64,000 bases of DNA from Deltaproteobacteria bacterium (GCA_025363655.1 JANYDK010000025.1:1-64000); one strand, 5' to 3'. Counted from the stretch's first letter, positions 1 through 9,913 are shown. Numbers and translations: made by a program. Notes: generated from the sequence alone by a model not told the origin.

Positions 1-1
1 G

Positions 2-553
2 CTCGCCCGGCTCGACGAGGCAGGCGCGCTGCGTCGATTGCCGATCGGCGATCTGCGTCCGTCGCTCGCCGGTCCCGAGGGCATGGTCGTCCTCCGCGGT
101 CTCGCGCGTCGCCTCCGTCCACGGGGCTACCGCGGTCACGGTCGCTTGGTGCTGGTCGGCTCGCCGGCGACGATTCGCCTCGCCCGCCAGGCGATTCCTC
201 GCCTCGCCGAGGCGATGCCGGTCGAAGCGACCTCGGAGGTCGCCGCCGATCGGATGGTCGAAATCACCGCCACGCTCCAACTCGGCGACACCGTCGGGCT
301 CGACATCGTGACCGTCGCCGATCGCCCCGATGCGGTGGCGGTGTTGCCGATGGTGCTCAACGGAGCGATCGGCGTCGTCGCGCTCGAACGTCCGAGCGCA
401 GCCTTCGCGCAGGTCGTCGAAGACCTCGAGGTGGCGCTCGTCGACGCCCGCAGCGTCGGAGAAGATCTCCCCTTCGGCGTGCTCGATCCGGGCGATCCGA
501 CCGCCATCGCCACCGTCGTGCGCGGCGCGCTCGAAGGCATGGGCGAGACCTGA
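2..553 (+). CDS. C-terminal part of an unrecognised protein (5' end outside window)
   Basis: The reading frame is open from the left edge to a TGA at 551-553, so this is the last roughly 183 residues of a longer gene. An internal TTG at 38 is unlikely to be the start because coding continues upstream of it. The segment alternates hydrophobic strands (LVLVG, LDIVTV, IGVVAL) with helices. This is compatible with a Rossmann-like or degenerate GTPase fold of the kind seen in myxobacterial MglA-like proteins, but no P-loop or other nucleotide-binding motif is visible. I do not assign a function. Coding is supported by strong third-position GC bias and a good stop. Confidence 0.5.
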   Translation, partial: LARLDEAGALRRLPIGDLRPSLAGPEGMVVLRGLARRLRPRGYRGHGRLVLVGSPATIRLARQAIPRLAEAMPVEATSEVAADRMVEITATLQLGDTVGLDIVTVADRPDAVAVLPMVLNGAIGVVALERPSAAFAQVVEDLEVALVDARSVGEDLPFGVLDPGDPTAIATVVRGALEGMGET

Positions 554-575
554 CTCCCACGCGCTCACGCATCAC

Positions 576-938
576 TCACACGCGCTTACGCATCGATCTC
601 GCGCGCTTCGGTGCAATTCCTGGAGCGCGCGGCGCAGGCGCAGCGAGGAGCGCACCGAGCTCGACTTCGAGGGTGCCGGCGAGCCGATGCGCGACGAAGA
701 GCGAGAGTCCGAGCTCACCACGTTCGACGCGCGCGACATAGTTCGCCGAGAGGCCGGCGGCCGTCGCCAATGCTGCTTGCGTCATTCCTCGTGCCACGCG
801 CAATGCACGCACCACGACCCCGACCTGCTCGGAGAATCGACGCAGCGCGCCGTCCTCGTCGAGCGTCGCCGCCCGCGTTCGCGCAGGTTTTGGCGCTGGA
901 TTTGGCGCTGGTTTTGGCGCTGCAATTCCCGTGGCCAT
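576..938 (-). CDS. XRE-family helix-turn-helix transcriptional regulator
   Basis: The protein has 120 residues from the ATG at 938; the frame is open further upstream but lacks family-like sequence there. An N-terminal Ala/Pro/Lys spacer (about residues 5-20) precedes a Cro/CI-type HTH at about 40-95. The HTH shows the family pattern 'LRVARGMTQAALATAAGLS' followed by 'NYVARVERGE', the recognition-helix region. The C-terminal tail is basic. It probably binds DNA as a dimer and represses a local target. It is convergent with the upstream gene and divergent from the lipoprotein at 1032, with about 93 bp between the starts, so that gap may hold its operator; no palindrome was identified there. 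Confidence 0.8.
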   Translation of the reverse strand: MATGIAAPKPAPNPAPKPARTRAATLDEDGALRRFSEQVGVVVRALRVARGMTQAALATAAGLSANYVARVERGELGLSLFVAHRLAGTLEVELGALLAAPAPRAPGIAPKRARSMRKRV

Positions 939-1031
939 GACGATGAGAATACAGCTCCCGCCCGTCGGCGTTGATTCGATACCATCCAAAGCCCAACGCT
1001 CGTCACCGATCGAGACCCTCGAGGTACATTG

Positions 1032-2792
1032 ATGCGACAACGGCCCCAGCTCGCTCCGATCGCGCTCGTCGCGAGCTTCGCTTTCTCGTGCAGCAACGGT
1101 CCGCCGCCGTCAGCGGCAAGTGCGCAGACCACGCCGCCGACGCCCACGAGCTCCACGACCGCGGCGGTCTCGCCTTCGTCGTCGACCTCCACCGCGGTCG
1201 TTCCTCCCTTGCCGGCGCCGGTGCCGAGCCCGCTGCACGTGGTGGCGATTCGCCCCGGCGAGATCAAGCTCGGTCACTTCGACGACGGCGCGATCTTCGC
1301 CACCGCCGACACCTCGTTCGCGATCGCCCGCGAGACCGGCGAGCTCACCTACGACGCCAAGTGGAGCCTCGGTCTCTCCACCCTCGGCGGTGGATGGCAC
1401 CCCGCCGAAATGAGCTTCGGCGGCCGTTTTCCCGAGAATGCGTGGGCGACCGACAACTGGAGCGGCTACGCGCGCGGCACGCCCGGCTTCTCGGTCTTCC
1501 ACTTCAAGGCGACGCGTTGGGAGAGCGTCAAGAACGTCGATGGACCGACCGCCTGGTTCTACGACAGCTTCGCCGCATGGAAAGACGGCGGCGATCTCGC
1601 GCTCCGGCTCGTCGGCTTGCCGATCGGTGCCAACCCCGAGAACCCGGACCAGGCCTACCTCGCGCCGAAGGTCGTCCCGCACTTCGAAGTGGTGGGCAAG
1701 AAGGGCGCGGCGGTCCCGATCCTCGCCAAGGGCGCTGCACCGTGGTCGTTCACCGCGCTGCGCTCTGGTGAAGTCCTCGCCGTGGTGGCGATCGGACCTT
1801 CCGACAAGAAGGTGACGAAGGTCCAGAGGTGGCCTGCGGGTGACATGCAAGGCGTGGTCGAGCCGTTGCCTGGTCTTGCCGCAGAGCTCGACGATCCGGT
1901 GGTGTCGATGTCGTCGGCGAGCAGCGCGTGGGTCGGCGGTGATGTCGACGACGTTGCGTATTTCGCCCATTTCGACGGCAAATCATGGACGAAACAGGAC
2001 GTACCGATGAAGGGCGGCGTCCTCTCGATGGCCGAAGCGAGCGACGGCACGCTCTGGGTGATCGCGAGCGCGACGCCCAAAGCCGTCCCCGAGCTCTGGA
2101 AGCGTGCGGCAGCAGGCACGACGTTCGAGCGCATTCCGCTCCCGATGGTCCGCTTCGCCGACGTCGGCGTCGATCGAATGGTCTTCAGCAGCATCGGGAC
2201 CTCGAGCTGGAGAACCGAGAAGGCCGACGCGAAGTCTGCCGCCACCGACTGGCGTCTCGCGCCACAGCACGTCGTCCTCGCCGTCGACGGGGAGCCCTTC
2301 GTCTCCGCCAACGCCGATGCACCGCGCTTCGAGGACGAAGATCGCTCGGTCCTCCTTCGTCTGAAGTCCGTGAGCACGCCGCTGATGCTCCCTTCGCTCG
2401 GCATGCTTCGATTGCTCGTCGCCGATTTCGACGACGCGACGGTGGCCACCGGGAGCAAGGCGGCGACTTCGTGCGGAGGAGTCCTCGTCACCGCCGGCGA
2501 CGTGCCCGAAGGTGCCGCAGCAGATTGGGATCCCGTCGAGCTCCGCGCCGCGGTGAAAGATCTTCCGCCAGCACCGAACCCGATCAGCGCCTACGAAATC
2601 ACCATGAAGGGCAAACGCCGCCTCGGCTTCTACGCGCCGAGCTGCGACAAGGACTGCGGCAAGTGGCTCGACGGCCTCGTCACCACCCTCGCCAAGAAGC
2701 TCCCCGCCGCCAAGCCGAAGGTCTACTGCCGCGCCCCGATCGCAACGCGCGAGCTTCCGTTCCAGATCCCGGGCGTGCCCGAAAAGAAGTAG
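1032..2792 (+). CDS. Putative lipoprotein, unknown function
   Basis: A 586-residue protein with a type II signal peptide: basic N-terminus, hydrophobic stretch and a lipobox ending at Cys20 (FAFSC). A Pro/Ser/Thr/Ala linker follows to about residue 60. The rest looks like a globular extracytoplasmic domain rich in beta strands and Trp, with recurring blocks such as 'LWVIAS' that would suit a propeller. Four Cys near the C-terminus (in CGKWL and YCRAP contexts) could form disulfides. The ATG at 1032 directly follows an in-frame TTG at 1029; ATG is preferred. No family is recognised. It is convergent with the membrane protein at 2802. Confidence 0.75.
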   Translation: MRQRPQLAPIALVASFAFSCSNGPPPSAASAQTTPPTPTSSTTAAVSPSSSTSTAVVPPLPAPVPSPLHVVAIRPGEIKLGHFDDGAIFATADTSFAIARETGELTYDAKWSLGLSTLGGGWHPAEMSFGGRFPENAWATDNWSGYARGTPGFSVFHFKATRWESVKNVDGPTAWFYDSFAAWKDGGDLALRLVGLPIGANPENPDQAYLAPKVVPHFEVVGKKGAAVPILAKGAAPWSFTALRSGEVLAVVAIGPSDKKVTKVQRWPAGDMQGVVEPLPGLAAELDDPVVSMSSASSAWVGGDVDDVAYFAHFDGKSWTKQDVPMKGGVLSMAEASDGTLWVIASATPKAVPELWKRAAAGTTFERIPLPMVRFADVGVDRMVFSSIGTSSWRTEKADAKSAATDWRLAPQHVVLAVDGEPFVSANADAPRFEDEDRSVLLRLKSVSTPLMLPSLGMLRLLVADFDDATVATGSKAATSCGGVLVTAGDVPEGAAADWDPVELRAAVKDLPPAPNPISAYEITMKGKRRLGFYAPSCDKDCGKWLDGLVTTLAKKLPAAKPKVYCRAPIATRELPFQIPGVPEKK

Positions 2793-2801
2793 CTCTCGCG
2801 A

Positions 2802-3482
2802 TCAGAAGCTGCCGCCGAACGAGAAGAGCGCGCCGCTGTTCGGGTGCTTCGCGTCGCCCGTCGGCGCGATTCCGAAACCGACGGTCGGCGTCGCCGGACG
2901 CGCCTTCGCCTGCGTGGTTCCTTCGACGTCTTCTCGCCAAGGCGTGGTCGCGAGGTCGATGATCCCGAGCGCGATCGGCGCGCAGAAGCCGAGCAAGAAC
3001 GGTCCTTGCCACTTGGTGCTCCCGTCATCGCCCCAGGGCACGAAAATGGCAGCCAACATCGAAGCACCGCGGAGCCCGGAATAGAGAAATCCCGTCGGGG
3101 TATCGCCGACGACGAAGCGCGGAAAGCTGGGCACGAAGGTGACGATCGTACTGTAGGCGACGAGCGCCCCACGCCCCGCCGCGTGATCGCATGTGACGAC
3201 GCCCGACCCACAATTGTCGGCCTGTGCGTGTTGCGAGAGGTAGGTCAGACCGGCAACGGCTGCGCCGACGCCGAAGCCGATGGAGGAGCCGATGAGGGCA
3301 GCGGTGCGATCGGTGTCGCGTGCGTGTTTGGGAGTGGGGGGAGGTGGCGGGTAGTAGTACGCGGGTGGGTAGTAGGAGGGCGCGGGTGCGGGCGCAGGCG
3401 CTTGGGCGAGTGCGCTCGTGGTCATCAGGATCGAAGTGATCGTGATGATCGCTCTGTTCGCGGCGAGGGGCGGAGCGTGCAC
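2802..3482 (-). CDS. Proline-rich exported or membrane protein, unknown function
   Basis: About 227 residues if translated from the GTG at 3482. That start gives a signal-like segment ending near 'SALAQ' followed by a Pro/Tyr tract (APAPAP, YYPP, PPPPP). The longer open frame reaches 3731 but would overlap the opposite-strand peptidase gene and is Arg-rich, so it is rejected. After the proline tract come about four hydrophobic segments (IGSSIGFGVGAAVAG, STIVTFVPSF, GASMLAAIFVPW, LGFCAPIALGIIDL), then a soluble tail ending in a Gly/Ser/Phe strand. It may be an envelope membrane protein. No family is recognised, and the start is uncertain. Confidence 0.55.
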   Translation of the reverse strand: MHAPPLAANRAIITITSILMTTSALAQAPAPAPAPSYYPPAYYYPPPPPTPKHARDTDRTAALIGSSIGFGVGAAVAGLTYLSQHAQADNCGSGVVTCDHAAGRGALVAYSTIVTFVPSFPRFVVGDTPTGFLYSGLRGASMLAAIFVPWGDDGSTKWQGPFLLGFCAPIALGIIDLATTPWREDVEGTTQAKARPATPTVGFGIAPTGDAKHPNSGALFSFGGSF

Positions 3483-3630
3483 TTTGCGGTGGGTAGCACA
3501 CCGCGTGCGGGAGGGGTGCTCACGGAGTAGTGTTAGACTGATCGCTCGCAAACAAGCTCGAATCGCCTGTGCGAGGCGGGCGCGTTGCGACGTACAACGA
3601 CGTACAACGAGGCCTCGCTTGACCCAAGAG

Positions 3631-4980
<1,350 letters not shown>

Positions 4981-4995
4981 TTTTCAGCGTGATTT

Positions 4996-5316
4996 TCAGC
5001 GCGTTCGAGCCAAGTCAGCCCTGACCCGGCCCTCGAGGGCGACACGTAGTCGTGCGTGGATCTGCTCGGTGACCTTCCCCGCACGCATCGCCGCGGCGAC
5101 GCCGATCGCGAGGAGCACGGCTGCCACGAGAAAAACCGGGACCGTGAAGACGGGCGGCGGGATGATCGTCCAGTAGAGGATCCGTCGCGCGAGGTAGAGC
5201 CCATCGAAGAGCCCGAGCGCGAGCCCGGCCACGACGTAGCGCGCGCATCGATTCTTCGAGGCGCGATGGAGATCGACGAGCTCTTCGTCGGTGTGTCGTT
5301 CGAGATCGGTGCTCAT
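4996..5316 (-). CDS. Small two-helix membrane protein, unknown function
   Basis: A 106-residue protein with a polar, charged N-terminus (residues 1-26), two hydrophobic segments (about 27-45 and 54-77, the second around 'FTVPVFLVAAVLLAIG'), and an Arg-rich amphipathic tail (80-106). It is probably an inner-membrane protein with both termini on the same side. It is convergent with pepP, with only 15 bp between the stops. No family is recognised. Confidence 0.6.
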   Translation of the reverse strand: MSTDLERHTDEELVDLHRASKNRCARYVVAGLALGLFDGLYLARRILYWTIIPPPVFTVPVFLVAAVLLAIGVAAAMRAGKVTEQIHARLRVALEGRVRADLARTR

Positions 5317-5473
5317 GAGAGCCCGACGTCAGCATCGACCATGCCACGCGCGGAAGACGTGCGAACGATTCGATCAAACCACGATTTCATCGGGTAACTC
5401 ACCGCGTGCCTTGTCGCCTGCAACTGCGACCTCGATGGCATGCAACGTTGTGTCACCGTGTTTCCGGCGCCCT

Positions 5474-6076
5474 TCAGCTCGCTGACAGCTCCGCCGCGAT
5501 CCGCTTGCGGAGCCGCAAGAGCCGCGTCTTCACCCGCGAGACGCCGAGGCCACGCGCGCGGCTGTACTCGACCACGCCCATCGGTCCGAGCACGCACTGC
5601 TCGAAGATGTCGAGGTCTTCCCCGCGCGAGCTCGCCAGCACTTTGCCGACGAGCGCCTGCGTCTCGGCGCCGATGAGCGCGTCCTCGGGATCGGGCTCCT
5701 CGGTCTCGACCTCCGGGGGGACGAGCATCGCTTCGAAGCGCGGTCCGACGTGGCGGGCGACGCGACGCACGTACATTCGGCAACAGTTGAGGAGGATGCT
5801 GAAGAGCCAGGTGGTGATCGCCGCGCGGTCCTCGAATCGATCGGCGTGGCAGGCCGCGAGGATCAGCGCCTCTTGCACGCACTCCTCGGCGTCGGCGTCG
5901 TTGCCGAGGAAGGCCCGCGCCTTGTCGTGCAGCCGACGGCGGAGGGCCGGATCGTCGATCGCGCGAAGCACGCGAGTTTTTCCGCTTCCGACGCTTCCGA
6001 CGCTGCGCCGACGCTCATGCGTCTCCGACACTTCGGAATCCGGTGAGTACTCACTCATTAAACGTTCGGTCAGCAT
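5474..6076 (-). CDS. ECF-type RNA polymerase sigma factor
   Basis: A 200-residue sigma-70-family factor. Region 2 lies at about residues 40-105 (ADAEECVQEALILAACHADRF and WLFSILLNCCRMYVRR). Region 4 is near the C-terminus (about 160-195; VVEYSRARGLGVSRVKTRLLRLRKR), with the DNA-contacting helix. The ATG at 6076 is chosen because GAGGAG lies about 8 nt upstream; the frame is open to 6199 but overlaps the end of tetR. No anti-sigma gene is adjacent. It lies 25 bp downstream of the TetR regulator on the same strand, probably in one operon. Codons 7-12 contain a palindrome almost identical to the one upstream of tetR. Confidence 0.85.
   Translation of the reverse strand: MLTERLMSEYSPDSEVSETHERRRSVGSVGSGKTRVLRAIDDPALRRRLHDKARAFLGNDADAEECVQEALILAACHADRFEDRAAITTWLFSILLNCCRMYVRRVARHVGPRFEAMLVPPEVETEEPDPEDALIGAETQALVGKVLASSRGEDLDIFEQCVLGPMGVVEYSRARGLGVSRVKTRLLRLRKRIAAELSAS
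6042..6059 (-). promoter_or_regulatory. Putative TetR operator copy inside the start of the sigma-factor gene
   Basis: On the minus strand this reads ATGAGTGAGTACTCAC, an inverted repeat with a 4-nt centre. It differs at one position from the 16-mer upstream of tetR at 6946-6961. It overlaps the first codons of the ECF sigma gene, where bound repressor could act as a roadblock or cover an internal promoter. That it is an operator is inferred from the match alone. Confidence 0.45.
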
Positions 6077-6101
6077 GGAAAGCTCCTCGCGTCGTCGCGA
6101 T

Positions 6102-6902
6102 TCAGCGCGAGCGTTTGGGATAGGGCGACGAGACGGGCACTTCAGGCGGCGACCGTCGCCTGGCAGCTGCCGGCAGCGTGTGCGCGGTGTGCGCGGCATG
6201 TGCGGCGTGCGCGGTGTGCGCGGTGTGCGCGGTGTGCGGGTTAGGCCGTGACTTCGACTCGAGCGGCTTGGTATTTCCTAGAGGCGTGAGCCCCTGGAGA
6301 AGTAGATGCACGAGCCCACGCACGAACGTGTCGCGCGGGAGAGGCAGCGGATCGACGTTGCCCATCGTCACCTCGAAGAACACGTACTGCCAGAGCGCAC
6401 CGGAGAAGGTACGGGCGACGATCTCCGGGTCGTGCCGCGAGATGCGGCCGAGGCGCATCTCGGCCTCGAGGTAGCCCGCGAACATTCGAATGCCGCGGAT
6501 GGCGTTGGGCGGCGGGCCACCACCGATGCGCGGCTGTTTTCCCGGCATGAACGGCCCGTTCGCCCCGTTCGAGTTCGCCCACACCATCATCATCTTGGGG
6601 ATGAGAATGAAGAACTTGTCGGTGAGGTGACGGCCGAGCTCGAGGAGCGTCTCTTCCACCGAAGCCTTACCGACGCGCGCGGCGAGGTCGATCGGGTCGG
6701 GCATGCCCTCTTCATCGTCGGGATCGCGCATGGCCGCGAGGAAGAGCTCTTCCTTGGAACGAAAGCGCTTGAAGAGCGTGCCCTCGGAAACGCCGGCGTG
6801 CTTGGCGATGTCGGCGGTGGTCGCGCGGATGCCCTGTTGGAGAAAAACCTCGCGAGCTGCAGCGAGCAGCTCCTCTTCTCGAATGTGGGCAGGGCGGGCC
6901 AT
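6102..6902 (-). CDS. TetR/AcrR-family transcriptional regulator
   Basis: A 266-residue protein. The N-terminal TetR HTH is at about residues 9-55 (REEELLAAAREVFLQQGIRA, then TTADIAKHAGVSEGTLFKRF and KEELFLAAM), and the ligand-binding helical domain follows to about residue 215. The ATG at 6902 places the HTH at the usual distance from the N-terminus; the GTG at 6935 is an alternative. The last 45 residues are unusual: a low-complexity His/Thr/Ala tract (HTAHTAHTAHAAHAAH) encoded by a GTGTGCGCG-type minisatellite, then an Arg/Pro-rich tail. It lies directly upstream of the ECF sigma gene. A perfect candidate operator lies about 44 bp upstream of its start, suggesting autoregulation. Confidence 0.88.
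   Translation of the reverse strand: MARPAHIREEELLAAAREVFLQQGIRATTADIAKHAGVSEGTLFKRFRSKEELFLAAMRDPDDEEGMPDPIDLAARVGKASVEETLLELGRHLTDKFFILIPKMMMVWANSNGANGPFMPGKQPRIGGGPPPNAIRGIRMFAGYLEAEMRLGRISRHDPEIVARTFSGALWQYVFFEVTMGNVDPLPLPRDTFVRGLVHLLLQGLTPLGNTKPLESKSRPNPHTAHTAHTAHAAHAAHTAHTLPAAARRRSPPEVPVSSPYPKRSR
6178..6240 (+). repeat. GC-rich 9-bp-type minisatellite in the tetR 3' end
   Basis: Degenerate tandem copies of GTGTGCGCG and GTGCGCGGC variants run for about 60 bp. They lie within the tetR coding region on the opposite strand and produce its His-Thr-Ala / His-Ala-Ala tract. The unit length is a multiple of three, so copy-number change keeps the frame. Confidence 0.7.
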
Positions 6903-6944
6903 GGCGGTTTCGGTTCTGAGCTCTAGGACACGCACGAGCGCATT

Positions 6945-6966
6945 TATGAGTGACTACTCACTTATA
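6945..6966. promoter_or_regulatory. Putative TetR operator upstream of tetR
   Basis: This is an inverted repeat: TATGAGTGA and TCACTTATA, 9-bp arms with one mismatch, separated by CTAC. It lies 43-64 bp upstream of the tetR start in the divergent region shared with the lipoprotein gene at 7068. Size and symmetry are typical of TetR-family operators. The core is repeated at 6042-6059. Confidence 0.6.
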
Positions 6967-7067
6967 CTTCCCAGACCCGATTCGTCAAGTCGGGCGGTGA
7001 TCGGGAGGGAGTCCCAAGGGAGTCCGAAGGGCTGAATGGCCAACCAGGCCAAGACACCAGACTTCGC

Positions 7068-7874
7068 GTGAATCGTTGGTGCATCGTGTTCGCCAGCGCG
7101 GTGCAGCTCTGCGTGCTCGGGTGCGGCTCGCAGATCAAGCCGCACGACCGATCGACGTCGCCGCTCGGTGCGGTCTGGGAGAACCGGAAGCCGGGCGTGG
7201 CCACCGTCGTCGTCGAGCGTGCCGATCAAGGGCTCACCGGCATCCTCGCGGTCGAGGCCGTCGTCGATGCGTCGACGCAAAAAGTCTTCGGGGGGACGGC
7301 GCAGCAGTTCGACGAGCTCGCCGATGGTGAGCACCTCCTCCTCGCGCGCGTGACCTACACGTTGCCGGGAAGCACGACCGCCGTCCACGTCGCCAGCCAC
7401 TTTCATTTCAGCACCGAGAAAGAGTGTCGCACCGAGCTGCACGTGAGCGTGACCACGACGAGCGCGGGCGCGCCGACACCGCAGTTCTCCGAGAAGCTCT
7501 CGTGCGAGACGCCGTGGGCGGTGATGCTCACGATCCCGACGCCGCGCGACCTTCCGACGCCCGAGGGGCTCGACGAGGCCGGGGCGATTCGCACGTGGAT
7601 TGGGGCCTGTGTCGAGCTGGCGAGCGACGCCAAGCGCTATGTGCAGCTCGCGCTCGACGGGGCGCGATCCCATAAAGACATAATGCTCTTGGTGGCGCTG
7701 AAAGAGAAGAAGGACCGCCTCGACGTCCTCGTCGACCTGCTCGGCGAGAAGGAAGTGCCGGCGACCGAGGGTGACCTCGACGCTCTCCACAAGTCGCTGA
7801 CGGTCGCACGCGCGATGTGCGCGAGCGTGCGCCAGGTGCAGCTCGAAGCGCGCACGTCGGTCGCATACGACTGA
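7068..7874 (+). CDS. Putative lipoprotein, unknown function
   Basis: A 268-residue protein from a GTG start. It has a type II signal peptide with a lipobox at Cys19 (LCVLGC). The mature part begins with a mixed alpha/beta domain of strands (VATVVVE, LLLARVTYTLP, ELHVSVTT), and ends with an amphipathic helical region (about 190-268; 'LALDGARSHKDIMLLVALKEKKDRLDVL' pattern, shown in pieces only). Two mature-domain Cys pairs may form disulfides. It is divergent from tetR across a 165-bp gap containing the operator, so TetR may also control it. No family is recognised. Confidence 0.7.
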   Translation: MNRWCIVFASAVQLCVLGCGSQIKPHDRSTSPLGAVWENRKPGVATVVVERADQGLTGILAVEAVVDASTQKVFGGTAQQFDELADGEHLLLARVTYTLPGSTTAVHVASHFHFSTEKECRTELHVSVTTTSAGAPTPQFSEKLSCETPWAVMLTIPTPRDLPTPEGLDEAGAIRTWIGACVELASDAKRYVQLALDGARSHKDIMLLVALKEKKDRLDVLVDLLGEKEVPATEGDLDALHKSLTVARAMCASVRQVQLEARTSVAYD

Positions 7875-7899
7875 CCGGTGGGCGTTCCCACGCGAGAAG

Positions 7900-8115
7900 C
7901 TACCGCATCTGTCGCATCACGCGGTCCCTGCGCGCGCGCGCGTCGTGCGACTCGGTTGCCGGAGCGTCGCGTTCGCTGACGCGCATCGGGGCGAAGCAGC
8001 GACGACACTGATAGACGTGTCCGCTCGCGGCCCGCGCGCGCGCTTGCACCTCGTGGCACGCCGGGCAGGTGATTCGCACGAGGCTGGCTCGAAAGGTCGC
8101 TCCGAAGATCGGCAT
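7900..8115 (-). CDS. Small zinc-ribbon protein
   Basis: A 71-residue protein with two CxxC knuckles (Cys17/Cys20 in CPAC and Cys37/Cys40 in CRRC) separated by 16 residues, a typical structural zinc ribbon. A basic, polar tail follows. It starts 4 bp after the stop of the antiporter gene on the same strand, so it is almost certainly co-transcribed with it. A GGAG motif lies about 10 nt upstream of the start. Function is unknown; nucleic-acid binding or a regulatory role is possible but not shown. Confidence 0.6.
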   Translation of the reverse strand: MPIFGATFRASLVRITCPACHEVQARARAASGHVYQCRRCFAPMRVSERDAPATESHDARARRDRVMRQMR

Positions 8116-8118
8116 TGC

Positions 8119-9903
8119 TCAACCTGCTCCTTGCGTCGCCATGGGACCGGACTCGTCACCGATACGTCTACCAGCAGGCTTGCCGGTGAGCTCGGCGCGC
8201 ACTCGCTCACGTGCGCGATCGAGCTGGTCGGGCGTAGCGCCGAAGCGCACGAGGAGGTGTTCGGCCATCGCCATCGCGACTTCTCCTTCGGCTGCGACCA
8301 CGATGTCGGCTCCCGCGGCGGTGACCGCTTCGAGCTCCGAGAGATAGGTCGTACGCGCGAGGACGGGAAGCCTCGGGCGCAGCTCCTTGGCGACGCGGAT
8401 GACGGCGTCGCTCGGACCGGAGGCGGCGAAGACGAGGCCGACCGCGTGCTCGATGCCGGCGCGGACGAGGATCTCCCGCTGCGTCGCGTCTCCGTGGAGC
8501 GCGTGCGTGCCCTCACCGAGGAGACGCCGCACGGTCAGGTGATTGAGATCGATGACGAACGGCTCGAGCCCATTGTCGCGAAGGAGCCCCACGAGCGTGC
8601 GACCGACCGGCCCGTGGCCGATGACGATCACGCGGTTTCCCGAGATGTCGGACGACGCGATGGACTCGAGGGAGAGCGACTGCTTCGCGCCTGTTGCGCC
8701 TGTTGCGCCTGTCACGCCTGCCGCGTGTTGACCGAACCGCTCGTAGAGCGTCGTCGCGAACGGGCTGGCGATGATCGTGACGAGCGAGACGCAGACGACG
8801 ACCTGCCCGGCGCGCGGCGGAAGGAGCCCGAGCTCGATGCCGAGGGTGGCGAGGATGAAAGAGAACTCACCGATCTGCGCGAGAGCTCCGGCCGAAATCG
8901 CGATCGCGCGCGGCGCCCCGCCGAAGAGGCGACCGGAGACGAGGATGGCCACCGGCGTGACGACGAGCACGACGAGGACCCCGGCGACGACGATCGGCAG
9001 CTGCGGGAGCACCTGGCGTGGATCGAGCAGCATGCCGGTGGAGACGAAGAAGAGGACCGCGAAGGAGTCGCGCATCGGGAGCGCTTCGGAGGCGGCGCGC
9101 GCGCTGAACTCGGAGCGTCCGACGACCAGCCCTGCGAGGAAGGCGCCGAGCGCCATCGAAGCGCCGAAGAGGAGCGACGAACCGACCGCGATGCCGAGCG
9201 CCAGCGCCAGCACACTGAGCGTGAAGAGCTCACGTGAACGCAGCCGCGCGACGAAGCCGAGGAGGCGCGGGATGAGCTTGCGCCCAGCGACGAGCGTGAA
9301 GACGACGAGCGCGGCCAGCTTGGCGAGCGCGAGGACGACGGTGACGAGCTTCTCTTCGACGCTCGGCACATGCCCGTCGTTTCCGCCGGCGAACATCGGA
9401 AGAAACACGAGCACGAGCACCGCGAGCAGATCGCCGACGACCAGATAGCCGACCGCCGTGTGACCAGCCGCGGTCGGCAACGCGCCGCGCTCGCCGAGCG
9501 TGCGGAGGGCGACGACGGTGCTCGCGAGCGCGAGACAGAGGCCGAAGATCAGCGAGCCGGCGAGACCGAAGCCGGCCCAGTGTCCGACGAGGGCACCGAC
9601 GAGCGTCGAGATCGCCACCTGCGCGATCGCGCTCGGCACGACGACGCGGCGCACCGAGAGAACCTGTTCGACGTGGAACTCCAACCCGACCCCGAACATC
9701 AGGAGAATTACGCCGATTTCGGCGAATTGGCCGGCGATCGCACCGTGGGCGACGAACCCTGGCGTAAAGGGCCCGACGAGGAGCCCGGCGAGGAGATATC
9801 CGACCACGGGGGAGAGGCGGAGCGCGCGCGCCCCGATGCCGAGGGCGAGCGCGCTGCCGAGCCCGAAGGTGAGCGTGAGGATGACGTCGAGCTGGTGCGT
9901 CAT
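8119..9903 (-). CDS. Kef/YbaL-type cation:proton antiporter with RCK (TrkA-N) domain
   Basis: A 594-residue CPA2-family transporter. An N-terminal domain of about 12 transmembrane helices (residues 5-385) includes the family signatures 'GYLLAGLLVGP' and 'ALASTVVALRTLGERG'. A cytoplasmic Rossmann RCK domain follows (from 'RVIVIGHGPVGRTLV', a GxGxxG nucleotide-binding loop), then a further helical region. It probably exchanges K+ or Na+ for H+ under control of a nucleotide bound to the RCK domain. The pattern is closer to YbaL/RosB than to glutathione-gated KefB/C, but that distinction is tentative. Just before the RCK domain, the linker contains Gly-Ala-Thr triplets encoded by a 9-bp repeat (8690-8718). 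It lies downstream of the membrane-protein gene at 9914, 10 bp away. Confidence 0.9.
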   Translation of the reverse strand: MTHQLDVILTLTFGLGSALALGIGARALRLSPVVGYLLAGLLVGPFTPGFVAHGAIAGQFAEIGVILLMFGVGLEFHVEQVLSVRRVVVPSAIAQVAISTLVGALVGHWAGFGLAGSLIFGLCLALASTVVALRTLGERGALPTAAGHTAVGYLVVGDLLAVLVLVFLPMFAGGNDGHVPSVEEKLVTVVLALAKLAALVVFTLVAGRKLIPRLLGFVARLRSRELFTLSVLALALGIAVGSSLLFGASMALGAFLAGLVVGRSEFSARAASEALPMRDSFAVLFFVSTGMLLDPRQVLPQLPIVVAGVLVVLVVTPVAILVSGRLFGGAPRAIAISAGALAQIGEFSFILATLGIELGLLPPRAGQVVVCVSLVTIIASPFATTLYERFGQHAAGVTGATGATGAKQSLSLESIASSDISGNRVIVIGHGPVGRTLVGLLRDNGLEPFVIDLNHLTVRRLLGEGTHALHGDATQREILVRAGIEHAVGLVFAASGPSDAVIRVAKELRPRLPVLARTTYLSELEAVTAAGADIVVAAEGEVAMAMAEHLLVRFGATPDQLDRARERVRAELTGKPAGRRIGDESGPMATQGAG

Positions 9904-9913
9904 GGGTCACTGC

